A stretch of 64,000 nucleotides of DNA, taken from contig NZ_AP021846.1 in NCBI RefSeq assembly GCF_009176705.1, positions 43,501 to 107,500 on the forward strand. Reading direction: 5' to 3'. The DNA comes from Pseudoalteromonas sp. A25. Lineage in GTDB: Bacteria; Pseudomonadota; Gammaproteobacteria; Enterobacterales; Alteromonadaceae. The position numbers and the translations under genes were made by a program. The notes beneath the pieces are model-generated. The model searched no databases. It was not told the origin of the DNA and saw nothing but the letters and a program-made list of their open reading frames with translations. This document shows positions 34,877 to 44,574 of this stretch, piece after piece (the stretch's first letter is position 1; each line of letters opens with the position of its first letter).

Positions 34877-35161
34877 AGCGGCTGGTTCCTTAAGCATCCA
34901 AAAAGGGCAAACAAACAACCCTTAGCTTAGCAAGATTAACTTATTGAAAAAACAAAATTATGTGTTCGATTACTCGGCTTTTCGCTGCCACCTTTTGGTC
35001 AAAAAGAGAATGGTTGGGCTTTTTGGGTGGCAAGCAGTCTGTATTCGATACTGCTATAGCTCACTGCCGTTATTCTATTTTGCTATCCGCTTTCACACGT
35101 ACGTTAAAATGTATCGTTTATGCAAATACATCGCGGCAACTTTTAACGCCAGTAATATTAC

Positions 35162-35860
35162 TTAAAAACACTGTAATTGTTTGATATCACTAATTTCTAT
35201 ATCCGCTAAACCTTGATAGCGATAGGCGCAGCTTTGATTGTTTAACCACACGCTATGGCAGCCTGCGTTATTAGCCCCTTGCACATCAGTATCTAAGCTA
35301 TCACCAATATGTAGTAACTGATCATGGCGTATATTTAATTGATTTACCGCGTTATGAAATAAATCACCATAAGGCTTTGACCTGCCGTCTTTGCCTGCTT
35401 GCAACACTAACGAGAATATACCTGCAAGATTAAATTGTTCGACGTCCACATTGCCATTGGTGATAGCGATAAGGGTATAGCGACGTTTTAGGTCGGTAAG
35501 CAATTCGATCACCGATGGACAGACACTAATTTGACTACGAGCATTGGCAAACGCGGCATAAGCATTGTGGGTATGTTCAAGCGCGTCATCATGGTTTAAT
35601 CCACACTCTAAAAACCCTAAGTAAAGTGCGCGTTGACGCCATAGTGTTACGTCATGCTGTAGTTCAGGGTTGTCTTTGAGCGCTTTGTTGCGGCATGCCA
35701 TCCAAAAGTGATTATCTTGATGAGGCCAGCCAGGCAAGTTTTTTAGGTAGTCGGCCTGAGCCCTCAATGCAGACGCTATGATAGGGTGGTTGTTATACAG
35801 GGTATCGTCTAAGTCAAAACTGAGGACTTTTATTTTGCCTATGGCACGGTTGAATTTCAT
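35162..35860 (-). CDS. yigB: HAD-superfamily hydrolase YigB-like
   Basis: Protein of 232 residues with HAD motif I LSFDLDDTLYNN, motif II AITNGN and motif III/IV DGRSKPYGDLF...HIGDSLDTDVQGA. It resembles E. coli YigB, a flavin mononucleotide phosphatase that follows xerC, and the position here is the same. It is separated from xerC by 44 bases on the same strand, so it probably ends the lptM-lysA-dapF-DUF484-xerC-yigB transcript. Confidence 0.88.
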   Translation of the reverse strand: MKFNRAIGKIKVLSFDLDDTLYNNHPIIASALRAQADYLKNLPGWPHQDNHFWMACRNKALKDNPELQHDVTLWRQRALYLGFLECGLNHDDALEHTHNAYAAFANARSQISVCPSVIELLTDLKRRYTLIAITNGNVDVEQFNLAGIFSLVLQAGKDGRSKPYGDLFHNAVNQLNIRHDQLLHIGDSLDTDVQGANNAGCHSVWLNNQSCAYRYQGLADIEISDIKQLQCF

Positions 35861-35904
35861 GATAACTCGTCTATTTACTTAATTATGCACATTGTAGCAA
35901 AGCA

Positions 35905-36837
35905 TTAATCTTCTTTAGAGGGGCGCTTTTTGGCTCTTGGGTGTGCTTGGTCGTACACTTTAGCGAGATGTTGAAAGTCTAAATGTGTGTACACTTGTGT
36001 TGCAGACAGGCTGGTATGGCCTAACATTTCTTGTATGGCACGTAAGTCGCCGCTTGACTCGAGCATATGGCTGGCAAACGAATGGCGTAGTTTATGTGGG
36101 TGGATAGGTGTACTGATACCTTGTTTTATACCCCATTCTTTCATCCGTTCTCGTACATGGCGAATGGAGATCCTTTGCTTGCGTTTGCTTAAAAACACAG
36201 CCATCTCACCTTCACTAGAGAATTGAGATCTTAATAACAACCACCGTTCTAACGCTTGTAGTGCCTTGCCCCCCACGGGGATAATTCGCTCTTTATTGCC
36301 TTTACCTAACACTCGGATCTCGCCGTCGCGTATATCGCCAATATTAACATTAACGAGCTCGCTAATTCGCAAACCACTTGAGTACATAAGCTCCATCATT
36401 GCCTTGTCTCTTATGGCTAAAATATCATCATCGTTAATTGATAGCAGTTGTGCCATTTGATCGACATCGAGGTTTTTAGGCAGCGGTTTATCAAATTTTG
36501 GACCTCTGATAGTGTCCCCTGGGTTGGTAAATGCGCTATTTGGCGAGTGCTTGGCTTTGAGGTATTTATATAAGCTACGAATACAACTGAGTTTTAGGTT
36601 GATACTGCGCGGGTTATATTGTTTACCACGTAGGTGCATACTATAGCGACGAATTTGTTCACTACTGACCGCCAGCCAATCAGTGGCGTTGGGGGCAAAG
36701 TAGTGGGCAGCTTGTAGCAGTTGAGTACGGTATTGGCTTAAGGTATGTGCTGAGTATTGTTTTTCATGGCGTAGATAAGCCATAAACGTATCGATGGGCT
36801 GAAGCCACTGTGCGTTTAATGCGTTATCATCAGCCAT
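35905..36837 (-). CDS. xerC: Tyrosine recombinase XerC
   Basis: Protein of 310 residues. The N-terminal core-binding domain reads FMAYLRHEKQYSAHTLSQYR. The catalytic domain holds the Arg in YSSGLRISELVNV, Lys in VLGKGNKERIIP, HxxR in HKLRHSFASHMLES, and His and the Tyr nucleophile in GHTSLSATQVYTHLD. With XerD it resolves chromosome dimers at dif. The start is 3 bases after the DUF484 stop, as in E. coli and Pseudomonas. Confidence 0.95.
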   Translation of the reverse strand: MADDNALNAQWLQPIDTFMAYLRHEKQYSAHTLSQYRTQLLQAAHYFAPNATDWLAVSSEQIRRYSMHLRGKQYNPRSINLKLSCIRSLYKYLKAKHSPNSAFTNPGDTIRGPKFDKPLPKNLDVDQMAQLLSINDDDILAIRDKAMMELMYSSGLRISELVNVNIGDIRDGEIRVLGKGNKERIIPVGGKALQALERWLLLRSQFSSEGEMAVFLSKRKQRISIRHVRERMKEWGIKQGISTPIHPHKLRHSFASHMLESSGDLRAIQEMLGHTSLSATQVYTHLDFQHLAKVYDQAHPRAKKRPSKED

Positions 36838-36840
36838 TTT

Positions 36841-37464
36841 TTAGGCCAAGGCGCTTAAGCGCACCTGTAATGTAGTGACAAACTCTTGCATGAATAACGT
36901 GTCATTAGTGGGAGCAAAATGCTCAGCATGGTTGCTGGCAAAGGCCAAAATGGCATCGGGTGCAGCGTTGTCGCCGAGTAAATATAATGCCACAGACTGA
37001 ATAGACTCCTCTTGAGACCAAATAATGCGTTGCTCTTGTTGTGACAATCGACCTAGGTATACACCGTTTTGTAAACGTGCTTGTTTTAATTCGGCGAACT
37101 TATTTTCATAAGGGAGTAGTTTACAGCTAACAATGTTAGGTTGTTGGCATAGCGTTTGGGCAAGTTTTTGAGCCAGCTCGTCTATGCTGTTGCAGCACCA
37201 GAGTTGCCTCTGGCACTCGCTGAGCAATCTAAAAATTTGTTCATTTTCGGTTGCACTACGAGTCATGGCTGCTATTTGCTGTTTTAGCTGGGTATTGTGT
37301 TCTCGTAATAAACGTTGCTGCTGTAGTGCTAGGTTGGGTAATCCGACACTCTGGCCGTGTAAGTCTAAATCGAGCAAAACATAAGGGTGTTTGAGTAAAA
37401 AATCGGGATGATGACTTAAATAATCACAAATTAACTGTTCATCAATGTTGTTTATGTTACTCAT
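36841..37464 (-). CDS. DUF484 family protein
   Basis: Protein of 207 residues, with a family N-terminus (EQLICDYLSHHPDFLLKHPYVLLDL) and GAF-like C-terminal half. It corresponds to yigA in E. coli, always near dapF and xerC. Its function is unknown; the fold suggests a small-molecule-binding or dimerisation role. It lies 18 bases after dapF and 3 bases before xerC. Confidence 0.9.
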   Translation of the reverse strand: MSNINNIDEQLICDYLSHHPDFLLKHPYVLLDLDLHGQSVGLPNLALQQQRLLREHNTQLKQQIAAMTRSATENEQIFRLLSECQRQLWCCNSIDELAQKLAQTLCQQPNIVSCKLLPYENKFAELKQARLQNGVYLGRLSQQEQRIIWSQEESIQSVALYLLGDNAAPDAILAFASNHAEHFAPTNDTLFMQEFVTTLQVRLSALA

Positions 37465-37482
37465 ATCTACACCTTTTGTATT

Positions 37483-38313
37483 TTACAAAGAGATTTGCCC
37501 ATCAAAAACATGCTCTGCAGGGCCAGTCATTTTTACGCTGTGACCTTCCCCTTGCCAGCGAACTTGCAAGCTACCGCCGGGTAAATCTACGCGCACGGTA
37601 TTTGCTAGTTTCTTTTGTGCGATACCAATAGCAACAGCGGCACAGGCTCCGCTGCCGCAAGCTAAGGTTTCTTGCGCACCGCGCTCCCAGACTCGCAGTT
37701 TAATGTGCTCTTCATTAATAATTTGCATAAAGCCCACATTAGCTCGCTCAGGAAAGCGCTCATGGTTTTCTAGAATAGGGCCCAATGTTTCAACTTCAGC
37801 AGTGTTGATATCATCCACTTCAATCACACAATGCGGGTTCCCCATAGAGACGACACCACAAAATACGGTGTGCTCTTGAGCGCGCATGATATAAGTGAGC
37901 TCGGGTTTACTGGCTTTAAATGGAATACTACTTGGCGCAAAATGTGGGTGACCCATATTGACGGTAACTTGGCCATCTTTTTCAGAGTACAGCGTAATGT
38001 TACCAGACTTAGTTGATACGCACACTTTGTGGCGGTTGGTTAGCCCCTTCATACGCACAAATCGCGCGAAGCAACGTGCGCCATTACCACATTGTTCAAC
38101 CTCGGTACCATCGGCATTAAAAATACGGTAATGAAAGTCAAGGTCGGGTGAGTAAGGTGCTTCAACCATTAATAGTTGGTCAAAGCCCACGCCAAAGTTT
38201 CTATCTGCAAGCTTTTTTATTTGATCTCGAGACAAAAATACATTTTGAGTGACGTTGTCCACCACCATAAAGTCATTGCCTAAGCCATGCATTTTAGAAA
38301 AATTTACAAACAT
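37483..38313 (-). CDS. dapF: Diaminopimelate epimerase
   Basis: Protein of 276 residues. Both catalytic cysteines are present: [13 protein letters not shown] and [24 protein letters not shown] is the conserved N-terminus. It interconverts LL- and meso-diaminopimelate for lysine and peptidoglycan synthesis. It lies 68 bases downstream of lysA, which uses its product. Confidence 0.97.
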   Translation of the reverse strand: MFVNFSKMHGLGNDFMVVDNVTQNVFLSRDQIKKLADRNFGVGFDQLLMVEAPYSPDLDFHYRIFNADGTEVEQCGNGARCFARFVRMKGLTNRHKVCVSTKSGNITLYSEKDGQVTVNMGHPHFAPSSIPFKASKPELTYIMRAQEHTVFCGVVSMGNPHCVIEVDDINTAEVETLGPILENHERFPERANVGFMQIINEEHIKLRVWERGAQETLACGSGACAAVAIGIAQKKLANTVRVDLPGGSLQVRWQGEGHSVKMTGPAEHVFDGQISL

Positions 38314-38381
38314 AATGTTCTAATACAACTCCTAATGAGTTTACTTTGCCACGCTTGGGGCACCGCTGTCATTAATTATAA

Positions 38382-39635
38382 TTAGGGTAATAGGTGCTCA
38401 CCTTGCCACAAAGAGCTTAAAGTCTCTCTTTGTCTAACAACATAACAAGTGTCGCCATCCACCATTAATTCCGCCACTCTTGGGCGAGAATTATAGTTTG
38501 AACTCATGGTAAAACCGTATGCCCCCGCGCTGCGCTGCACGAGTAAATCACCCTCTTGAATTGCCAATGGGCGGTTTTTACCGAGAAAATCGCCAGTTTC
38601 ACAAACCGGACCCACCACATCATATGCATGGGTGGGGGTATTATCGTCACGAGGATTTACAGGGATAATATTTTGCCACGCTTGGTACAAAGAAGGTCTG
38701 AGCATGTCGTTCATTCCCGCATCAACAATGGCAAAATGTTTGTCATCAGAGCTTTTTAAATACTCCACTTTAGTGACCAAAATGCCGGCATTGGCGGCAA
38801 TGGCGCGACCTGGCTCAAACACCAGTTCTAAGTGAGGATAATTCGTTAATCTTGCTTTTACTTGCGCTGCATAGGCACTGGGGTGTGGTGGTTTTTCGCT
38901 GTCGTAGGGCACACCCAAACCGCCACCAATATCCAAATGCTGTAGTTCTATACCGGCAGTTTTCAGCTGTTCAACAAGGTCAATAACCTTGTCCAGTGCC
39001 GCCAAAAAGGGCTCAACTTCAGTTAATTGTGAACCGATATGAAAATCAACACCGACTACTTCAATGCCTGGCAGCGCATAAGCAAGTTGGTAAACGTCAA
39101 AGGCGTGTTTAATGTTGATACCAAACTTGTTTTCTTTCAGCCCAGTGGAAATATAAGGATGGGTTTTTGCATCAATATCTGGATTTACACGAATAGACAC
39201 GCGTGCGATTTCACCCATATTGCTGGCGACTTCGCTAATGCGTTTGAGCTCAGCTGTTGACTCTACGTTAAAGCATTTGATGTTATGAGTCAGTGCAAAT
39301 GCAATTTCATCGGCCGTTTTTGCCACACCTGAAAACACCACTTTACTGGTATCACCGCCAGCCTCTATTACCCGAGCAAGTTCGCCTTTAGATACAATAT
39401 CAAAGCCTGCTCCTAATCGAGCGAGCACATTGAGTACGGCAATATTAGAGTTGGCCTTAACGGCATAACAGACCAAGTGAGGGTGTCCTTGTGCTGCATC
39501 GGTAAATGCGTGGTAATGACGCTCTAGAGTTTTTCGAGAGTAAATATAACAAGGTGTACCATGTTGCTTGGCAATATCGGCTACGCTGACTTGCTCAGCA
39601 AATAGCTGGTTGTGTTGATATTGAAAAAAGTCCAT
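38382..39635 (-). CDS. lysA: Diaminopimelate decarboxylase
   Basis: Protein of 417 residues. The PLP lysine is in CYAVKANSN; GGGLGVPY and EPGRAIAANAGILVTKV bind the phosphate; CETGDFLG contributes the active-site cysteine. It converts meso-diaminopimelate to lysine. Its ATG begins at the base after the lptM stop, so translation is coupled. The order lptM-lysA-dapF is the Pseudomonas-type order; E. coli has lysA elsewhere. Confidence 0.97.
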   Translation of the reverse strand: MDFFQYQHNQLFAEQVSVADIAKQHGTPCYIYSRKTLERHYHAFTDAAQGHPHLVCYAVKANSNIAVLNVLARLGAGFDIVSKGELARVIEAGGDTSKVVFSGVAKTADEIAFALTHNIKCFNVESTAELKRISEVASNMGEIARVSIRVNPDIDAKTHPYISTGLKENKFGINIKHAFDVYQLAYALPGIEVVGVDFHIGSQLTEVEPFLAALDKVIDLVEQLKTAGIELQHLDIGGGLGVPYDSEKPPHPSAYAAQVKARLTNYPHLELVFEPGRAIAANAGILVTKVEYLKSSDDKHFAIVDAGMNDMLRPSLYQAWQNIIPVNPRDDNTPTHAYDVVGPVCETGDFLGKNRPLAIQEGDLLVQRSAGAYGFTMSSNYNSRPRVAELMVDGDTCYVVRQRETLSSLWQGEHLLP

Positions 39636-39833
39636 CTAACCGTCCTGCTGATTTGTTTGCGCTTGGGGCTGTTGCTGTGGTTTTGTTTGCGACTTATCTA
39701 ACTCTTGATTAGTCTGTTTTGAGTTTGGCTTTTCGGGTAAATAAAGCGGTCCACTTTGTCCACAGCCAGCTAATATAAGCGTAGTGAATATTACGAGAAA
39801 AAATAAGCTAGATTGAGAGAGTGTCGCTTTCAT
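39636..39833 (-). CDS. lptM: LPS translocon maturation lipoprotein LptM (YifL/LppL)
   Basis: Lipoprotein of 65 residues from ATG 39833: a hydrophobic signal (SSLFFLVIFTTLILAGC) with lipobox LAGC is followed by GQSGPLYLPEKP, the hallmark of LptM. It assists oxidative maturation of the LptD/LptE complex in the outer membrane in E. coli. The Gln-rich tail (KPQQQPQAQTNQQDG) is low complexity. The in-frame upstream codons to 39884 lack a signal-like start. First gene of the lysA-dapF transcript, divergent from cyaY. Confidence 0.9.
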   Translation of the reverse strand: MKATLSQSSLFFLVIFTTLILAGCGQSGPLYLPEKPNSKQTNQELDKSQTKPQQQPQAQTNQQDG

Positions 39834-39956
39834 TAGATTAATGCTGTTAGTGCCTTTATAATCGCAGAGTAACAGAATTCGCAAAAAAAGCAGCTATTGC
39901 AGGTAAGTATTTTCATGCTTGAATAGCTAACACTTTGTACAAATGAGGGATACCGT

Positions 39957-40277
39957 ATGACTGATTCCGAGTACCATGAATTGGCTGATGCCTTAATGCT
40001 TACGATTGAAGAACAAATTGACGACTGTGATGCCGATTTAGATTATGAATCTGCAGCAGGTATCTTAGAGATTATTTTTGCTGATAAAAGCAAAATCGTG
40101 ATCAACAAACAAGCACCTTTACATCAAGTTTGGGTGGCAACAAAGTTTAATGGCCACCACTTTGAGCTTCATGGCGACAAATGGATTGATAACCGCTCTG
40201 GGGCAGAGTTTTGGCAGTTTATGTGTGATGCCGCTACTCGCCAAGCTGGCACTGCCATTGAATGGCAGCACAGCTAA
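39957..40277 (+). CDS. cyaY: Frataxin-like iron-binding protein CyaY
   Basis: Protein of 106 residues. An acidic first helix ([21 protein letters not shown]) is followed by [27 protein letters not shown] and [15 protein letters not shown], the frataxin pattern. It modulates iron-sulfur cluster assembly by IscS. It stands divergent from lptM, as in many gammaproteobacteria. The stop TAA overlaps the start of the next gene. Confidence 0.95.
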   Translation: MTDSEYHELADALMLTIEEQIDDCDADLDYESAAGILEIIFADKSKIVINKQAPLHQVWVATKFNGHHFELHGDKWIDNRSGAEFWQFMCDAATRQAGTAIEWQHS

Positions 40278-40930
40278 TGTTGCCGTTTGTAGAATACGCC
40301 GCAAAAGGCGAACATAAAGCGAGTATCATTTGGCTGCATGGTTTAGGTGACTCTGGAGAGGGGTTTTTGCCTATCGCGCCTGAGCTAAAGTTACCTGACG
40401 AGTTAGGCGTGCGGTTTGTTTTTCCTCATGCGCCAGAACAACCGGTCACAATTAATGGTGGCATGGTGATGCGCGCTTGGTACGATATTAAATCTTTGGA
40501 TTTAGAAAACCGAGCTGATGAAGATGGTGTAAGAGCGTCAGCCAAAGCGGTAGAAGCATTGATCCAAGCTGAATTAGACAAAGGCATCGCGCCTGAACGC
40601 ATTATATTGGCGGGCTTTTCTCAAGGCGGCGTGATAGCGCTGCATTTAGCACCACGTTTGGCGTATAAAATAGGTGGCGTTATGGCATTATCTACCTATA
40701 TGTGTGCACCACAAAAGCTGGCGGATGAAGCCAAACAAGCAACGCTTAACATCTTTATGGCGCATGGCAGCCACGACCCTGTCGTTGCTATGTCGGCGGG
40801 AAAACTTGCTTATGAGACCTTGCGAGAACAAGGTTATCAGGTAAGCTGGCAAGACTACCCAATGGAACATCAGGTGTGTTACGAAGAACTCGTTGCGATA
40901 CGCACATGGTTAATTGCGACACTGTCTTAA
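40277..40930 (+). CDS. Carboxylesterase / phospholipase-type alpha/beta hydrolase
   Basis: Protein of 217 residues from ATG 40277, which overlaps the cyaY stop (TAATG); ATG 40262 inside cyaY is an alternative adding five residues. IIWLHGLGDSGEGFLPIAPEL, catalytic Ser in GFSQGGVIALH, Asp in HGSHDPVV and His in YPMEHQVCYEEL give a full triad of the EstB/YpfH/acyl-protein thioesterase group. Cytoplasmic, substrate unknown. Cotranscribed with cyaY by position. Confidence 0.88.
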   Translation: MLPFVEYAAKGEHKASIIWLHGLGDSGEGFLPIAPELKLPDELGVRFVFPHAPEQPVTINGGMVMRAWYDIKSLDLENRADEDGVRASAKAVEALIQAELDKGIAPERIILAGFSQGGVIALHLAPRLAYKIGGVMALSTYMCAPQKLADEAKQATLNIFMAHGSHDPVVAMSAGKLAYETLREQGYQVSWQDYPMEHQVCYEELVAIRTWLIATLS

Positions 40931-40946
40931 ATTAGGAGCTGCAACA

Positions 40947-41807
40947 ATGACACAAAGGATCGTTATTAAAACGTCGGTAAATAAAGCGCCAACGGCGCAT
41001 GCTCCAGTGAGTTACCAATGGCATTGGCGGCGTATATTTATGGCTTTTAGTGTGGTGTTATTGTTTACAACCGCTCTGATATATGGGCTGATGAACTCTG
41101 TCAATGCTGATGAAATTCAAGCTACTGACAGTGGCTCTATCCAGAGTGGCTCTATCCAGAGTAAAGCAGTTGCAGTGGCTCATAATGAGACTGAGCATCA
41201 ACATGAGCAGGCCGTTACACCCAAAGAGTCAGCGCCAGAAGAGCCTGCCATTAATGTGGCAGAAGCCAGCGCAGATAACCTCGCGCCTGTTACGCTTAAC
41301 GAAGAAGCGCGCCTTCCAAGCTCAGTGCAAAACCAGGTCGACATGCAATCAGACATGCCACCTGAAGTTGTCGAGCAAGTAGATGATCAGCAAAGTGAGC
41401 TGGCAAGCGAAAATACCTTTGCTGAGCATGCCGCTATTACGAATGTGGCTTTGGGCGCACAAATTGATAGTAATTTAGTGTCGCGGGCCGTATTGACGAC
41501 GGGTGTTGTGGACCGAGAGCCAGTTGACGTGCTCAAAGAAAACCTTGAGCTTAGCCAGTTTACAGATAAGTTATTTTTCTTTACCGAGATTAATAACCTG
41601 CAAGGGCAGACCGTGCAGCATTTATGGTTTCATCAAGATCAACTAATGGCCGAAATCCCATTGACGATTAGTGCCGTTCGTTTTCGTACTTACTCAAGCA
41701 AAAATATCATGCCAAGCCAAACTGGGCCGTGGCGAGTGGAGGTGGTGACTGAGGAAGGTCAGCTACTTGCACAAAAATCTTTTCGAATTATTTCAGAGGC
41801 CGAATAA
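40947..41807 (+). CDS. DUF2914 domain membrane protein
   Basis: Protein of 286 residues from ATG 40947, with AGGAG 8 bases upstream. A single N-terminal helix ([18 protein letters not shown], about residues 32-50) is followed by a long acidic, low-complexity periplasmic linker and a C-terminal DUF2914 domain (about 185-285, [32 protein letters not shown]). The linker contains a short tandem duplication ([11 protein letters not shown]). DUF2914 is thought to be an extracytoplasmic ligand- or glycan-related beta domain; function unknown. It sits 20 bases before hemC. Confidence 0.8.
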   Translation: MTQRIVIKTSVNKAPTAHAPVSYQWHWRRIFMAFSVVLLFTTALIYGLMNSVNADEIQATDSGSIQSGSIQSKAVAVAHNETEHQHEQAVTPKESAPEEPAINVAEASADNLAPVTLNEEARLPSSVQNQVDMQSDMPPEVVEQVDDQQSELASENTFAEHAAITNVALGAQIDSNLVSRAVLTTGVVDREPVDVLKENLELSQFTDKLFFFTEINNLQGQTVQHLWFHQDQLMAEIPLTISAVRFRTYSSKNIMPSQTGPWRVEVVTEEGQLLAQKSFRIISEAE

Positions 41808-41827
41808 CAGGCCACTATAGGTTAATC

Positions 41828-42766
41828 ATGACTCAACAACATACTTTACGTATCGCCACCAGAAAAAGTGCCTTAGCATTGTGGCAAGCTGAATTTGTAA
41901 AAGCGCAATTGGAGCACTTCCACCCTGAACTAAACGTTGAACTGGTGCCCATGTCTACGCAAGGAGATATCATTTTAGACACGCCTTTAGCTAAAATTGG
42001 TGGTAAAGGGCTGTTTGTTAAAGAGTTAGAGCAAGCAATGTTGGATGGACGCGCGGATATAGCGGTACATTCAATGAAAGATGTTCCCGTGGAGTTTCCA
42101 CAAGGCCTTGAGCTGTACACCATTTGTGAGCGTGAAGACCCACGTGATGCATTTGTGTCAAATAGCTATAAAGCACTGGATGAATTACCTCAAGGTGCGG
42201 TCGTTGGAACTTCTAGTTTGCGTCGTCAGTGCCAAATTAAGGCGTTGCGCCCAGATTTAGATATTCGAGATCTGCGTGGCAATGTGAATACGCGCTTAGC
42301 CAAGCTAGATAATGGCGATTATGATGCCATTATACTTGCAGCAGCAGGGTTGATCAGATTAGAGATGCCAGAGCGTATTGCAAGTTTTATCTCGCCAGAG
42401 CAATCGTTACCCGCTAACGGCCAAGGTGCGGTTGGCATCGAGTGTCGCAGTGATGACGAATTGACTAAGCGATTATTGGCACCACTTGAGCATCAGCAAA
42501 CACGCATTCGCGTGCTCGCAGAGCGCGCGATGAACCGCCGTCTTGAAGGTGGCTGCCAGGTGCCTATTGGCGCTTATGCTGAAGTAGAAGCGGAGCAGGT
42601 CAATTTGCGCGGTTTGGTGGGTGCACTGGATGGTAGCCAGATTTTACACGCACAGGTAACAGGCCCTAGTGAGCAGGCTGAGCAGCTTGGTATTGAGCTG
42701 GCTGAGCAGTTATTAGCGCAAGGTGCCGATACCATCCTTGCTGAGGTTTATAAAAGCAGCAAATGA
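41828..42766 (+). CDS. hemC: Porphobilinogen deaminase (hydroxymethylbilane synthase)
   Basis: Protein of 312 residues. [19 protein letters not shown] is the conserved N-terminus; [17 protein letters not shown] and [10 protein letters not shown] line the active site; [13 protein letters not shown] carries the cysteine that holds the dipyrromethane cofactor. It makes hydroxymethylbilane from porphobilinogen. The stop overlaps the hemD/X start by 4 bases (ATGA), so the next step of the pathway is translationally coupled. Confidence 0.97.
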   Translation: MTQQHTLRIATRKSALALWQAEFVKAQLEHFHPELNVELVPMSTQGDIILDTPLAKIGGKGLFVKELEQAMLDGRADIAVHSMKDVPVEFPQGLELYTICEREDPRDAFVSNSYKALDELPQGAVVGTSSLRRQCQIKALRPDLDIRDLRGNVNTRLAKLDNGDYDAIILAAAGLIRLEMPERIASFISPEQSLPANGQGAVGIECRSDDELTKRLLAPLEHQQTRIRVLAERAMNRRLEGGCQVPIGAYAEVEAEQVNLRGLVGALDGSQILHAQVTGPSEQAEQLGIELAEQLLAQGADTILAEVYKSSK

Positions 42767-44574
42767 TGCGTATCGCCATTACTCGTCCTGAGGGAAAAGG
42801 GTTAGAGCTTGCAAACTTGCTGGACCAGCAAGGTATTTTCAATGTGCATACACCTGTTTTGCGCATTGAACCCTGCCCATTATCAGCGAGTCAGTTAGCG
42901 CCAATTCAAGATGCTGACATTATTGTTTTTATCTCGCAAGATTCGGTAAAACAATTAGCTGAGCAAGTCAGTTTACTGCCTGCCTCGGCGCAGCTTTTTG
43001 CGGTGGGTGAGCAAACCGCAAATGCCGTGCAACGTTATTATTCTCGCAAGGCGGTTGCACCAAACCAGCAAGACTCCGAAGGTTTATTAGCCTTATCGCA
43101 GCTACAACAATTAGACTCTAAGCAGGTTGTATTGGTTAAAGGCCATGGCGGGCGTACGTTATTGGCTAAAACTTTTAAGCAGCGAGGAGCAATTTTAAAT
43201 GTCTGTGCGGTCTATAAACGGGTGGCTCAGCAAGACACTTCTGATAAGTGGTTAGACCACTGGCGCAGTAAAGAAATTGACGGTATAGTCGTAACGAGTA
43301 ATGCAACGTTAGATGCGATATTTAATACTCAGCAAGAAGAGCTTTTAAACTGGCTGAAAAGCAAAAGCAGGCATTTTTTTCTAGTCAGTGAACGTAGCGC
43401 GCGCTATTTGCACAACACCTATGAGGTGGGGCAACAGCGCATAAGTATTGCGAATGGGCCAGATGATCTGGCGATATTTAACAGCATAGTGCCCAACCAA
43501 CAGCAGCAAGGTAGCCAAATGAGTGAGCAAGAAACACAATCTGAATCTGTAACGTCCAATCCTGAGGCGCCGGTAACTCAACCCGTGTTTAAACAAAAAA
43601 TTAGCAAACTTGCGGTCCTAGCGTTGCTGGTTTCTGTCACCGGAGGGGTTGCAACTGCGGGACTCATTATTCATGGTAAGCAGATCAGCGATAAAACTTA
43701 TGCGGCTTTGGCACAATTACGACAAGACAATGCACAGCTGAGTGAACAGCTCAAACAGGCAAAGTCGCAACTGGCTTTGCTACAAGGAAATTTGCAGCAG
43801 CAAAATAGTGAACTTGAAGAGCGCCTCACGTTACAAACACAAGCTGTTGACGCACAACTGAATGCTGCGTTATCGCAGGCAAAACAACAGATAAGTGGTG
43901 CTTTAAGTAGTGAGGTGACCTACTTGCAACGCATGGCTGAGTTTAAAGCCAATGCAGAGCAGGACTATCAAGGTGCAATTGCCGTATTAAAACGGCTGTA
44001 TGACGTTGTACAAAGCGAGAATAATAATACTGCGTTGTTAAGTGCAATAGCGACGGATATTGCCACACTACAGGCGCAGCCTACGCCTGCGGTTGAAGCA
44101 CTATACCTGCAAGTGCATGGGATGTTGCAACAAGTTGATAGCTTGGCTTTGAAAACTTTGCAATTACCAGAGCCAAAAGCGCACCATGACGAGCCGCTGT
44201 CGAGTGAGATCAGTGATTTTCAGAGTAATCTGCAAAAAACTTGGCATAAACTAGTCGATGATTTTATTAAAGTGAGAACGAGAGAAGTCGCGGTGATTGA
44301 TCCCTTACTTGACGCCGAACAACAACAGTTATTACGTGCTCAGTTGAGGAGTCATTTATCTCAAGCACAATCGGCACTGATGGATAAACAAGCGAGTATA
44401 TTTTTTAATGCACTGGGATCAGCACAGCTCACGGTTGAGCAGTTTTACGACTTACAAGATAGGGCGGTGCAAGTGATGCAGGACCAGTTAATTGAATTGC
44501 AAAAGGTGCCGCTTAAATTTAATGCCCAAGTCGAGCTAAAAACAACCGCGGCTGTAAAGGAGTGGTTGAAATGA
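42763..44574 (+). CDS. hemD: Fused uroporphyrinogen-III synthase (HemD) and HemX-like membrane protein
   Basis: Protein of 603 residues. Residues 1-245 are HemD ([27 protein letters not shown]), which closes and inverts ring D. After a Gln/Ser-rich joint (about 246-275) comes HemX: a transmembrane helix (about 285-305), a coiled coil (about 315-380) and a helical periplasmic domain. An internal in-frame ATG at 43519 (residue 253) has AAGG 7 bases upstream and starts MSEQETQ, exactly where a stand-alone HemX would begin. Both a fusion and a separate HemX could therefore be made. HemX is thought to be a structural partner; it is not a methylase. Confidence 0.9.
   Translation: MMRIAITRPEGKGLELANLLDQQGIFNVHTPVLRIEPCPLSASQLAPIQDADIIVFISQDSVKQLAEQVSLLPASAQLFAVGEQTANAVQRYYSRKAVAPNQQDSEGLLALSQLQQLDSKQVVLVKGHGGRTLLAKTFKQRGAILNVCAVYKRVAQQDTSDKWLDHWRSKEIDGIVVTSNATLDAIFNTQQEELLNWLKSKSRHFFLVSERSARYLHNTYEVGQQRISIANGPDDLAIFNSIVPNQQQQGSQMSEQETQSESVTSNPEAPVTQPVFKQKISKLAVLALLVSVTGGVATAGLIIHGKQISDKTYAALAQLRQDNAQLSEQLKQAKSQLALLQGNLQQQNSELEERLTLQTQAVDAQLNAALSQAKQQISGALSSEVTYLQRMAEFKANAEQDYQGAIAVLKRLYDVVQSENNNTALLSAIATDIATLQAQPTPAVEALYLQVHGMLQQVDSLALKTLQLPEPKAHHDEPLSSEISDFQSNLQKTWHKLVDDFIKVRTREVAVIDPLLDAEQQQLLRAQLRSHLSQAQSALMDKQASIFFNALGSAQLTVEQFYDLQDRAVQVMQDQLIELQKVPLKFNAQVELKTTAAVKEWLK

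Noticed and set aside
34944..35184. Two overlapping frames of 73-74 codons on the plus strand between the RmlD-like gene and yigB
   Set aside because: Neither has a convincing ribosome site or recognisable composition, and they overlap each other and the yigB 3' end. They may be chance frames or remnants; not supported as genes.
36841..38313. Possible mobile element because of the nearby tyrosine recombinase
   Set aside because: The recombinase is XerC in its conserved core position; no attachment repeats or cargo are seen.
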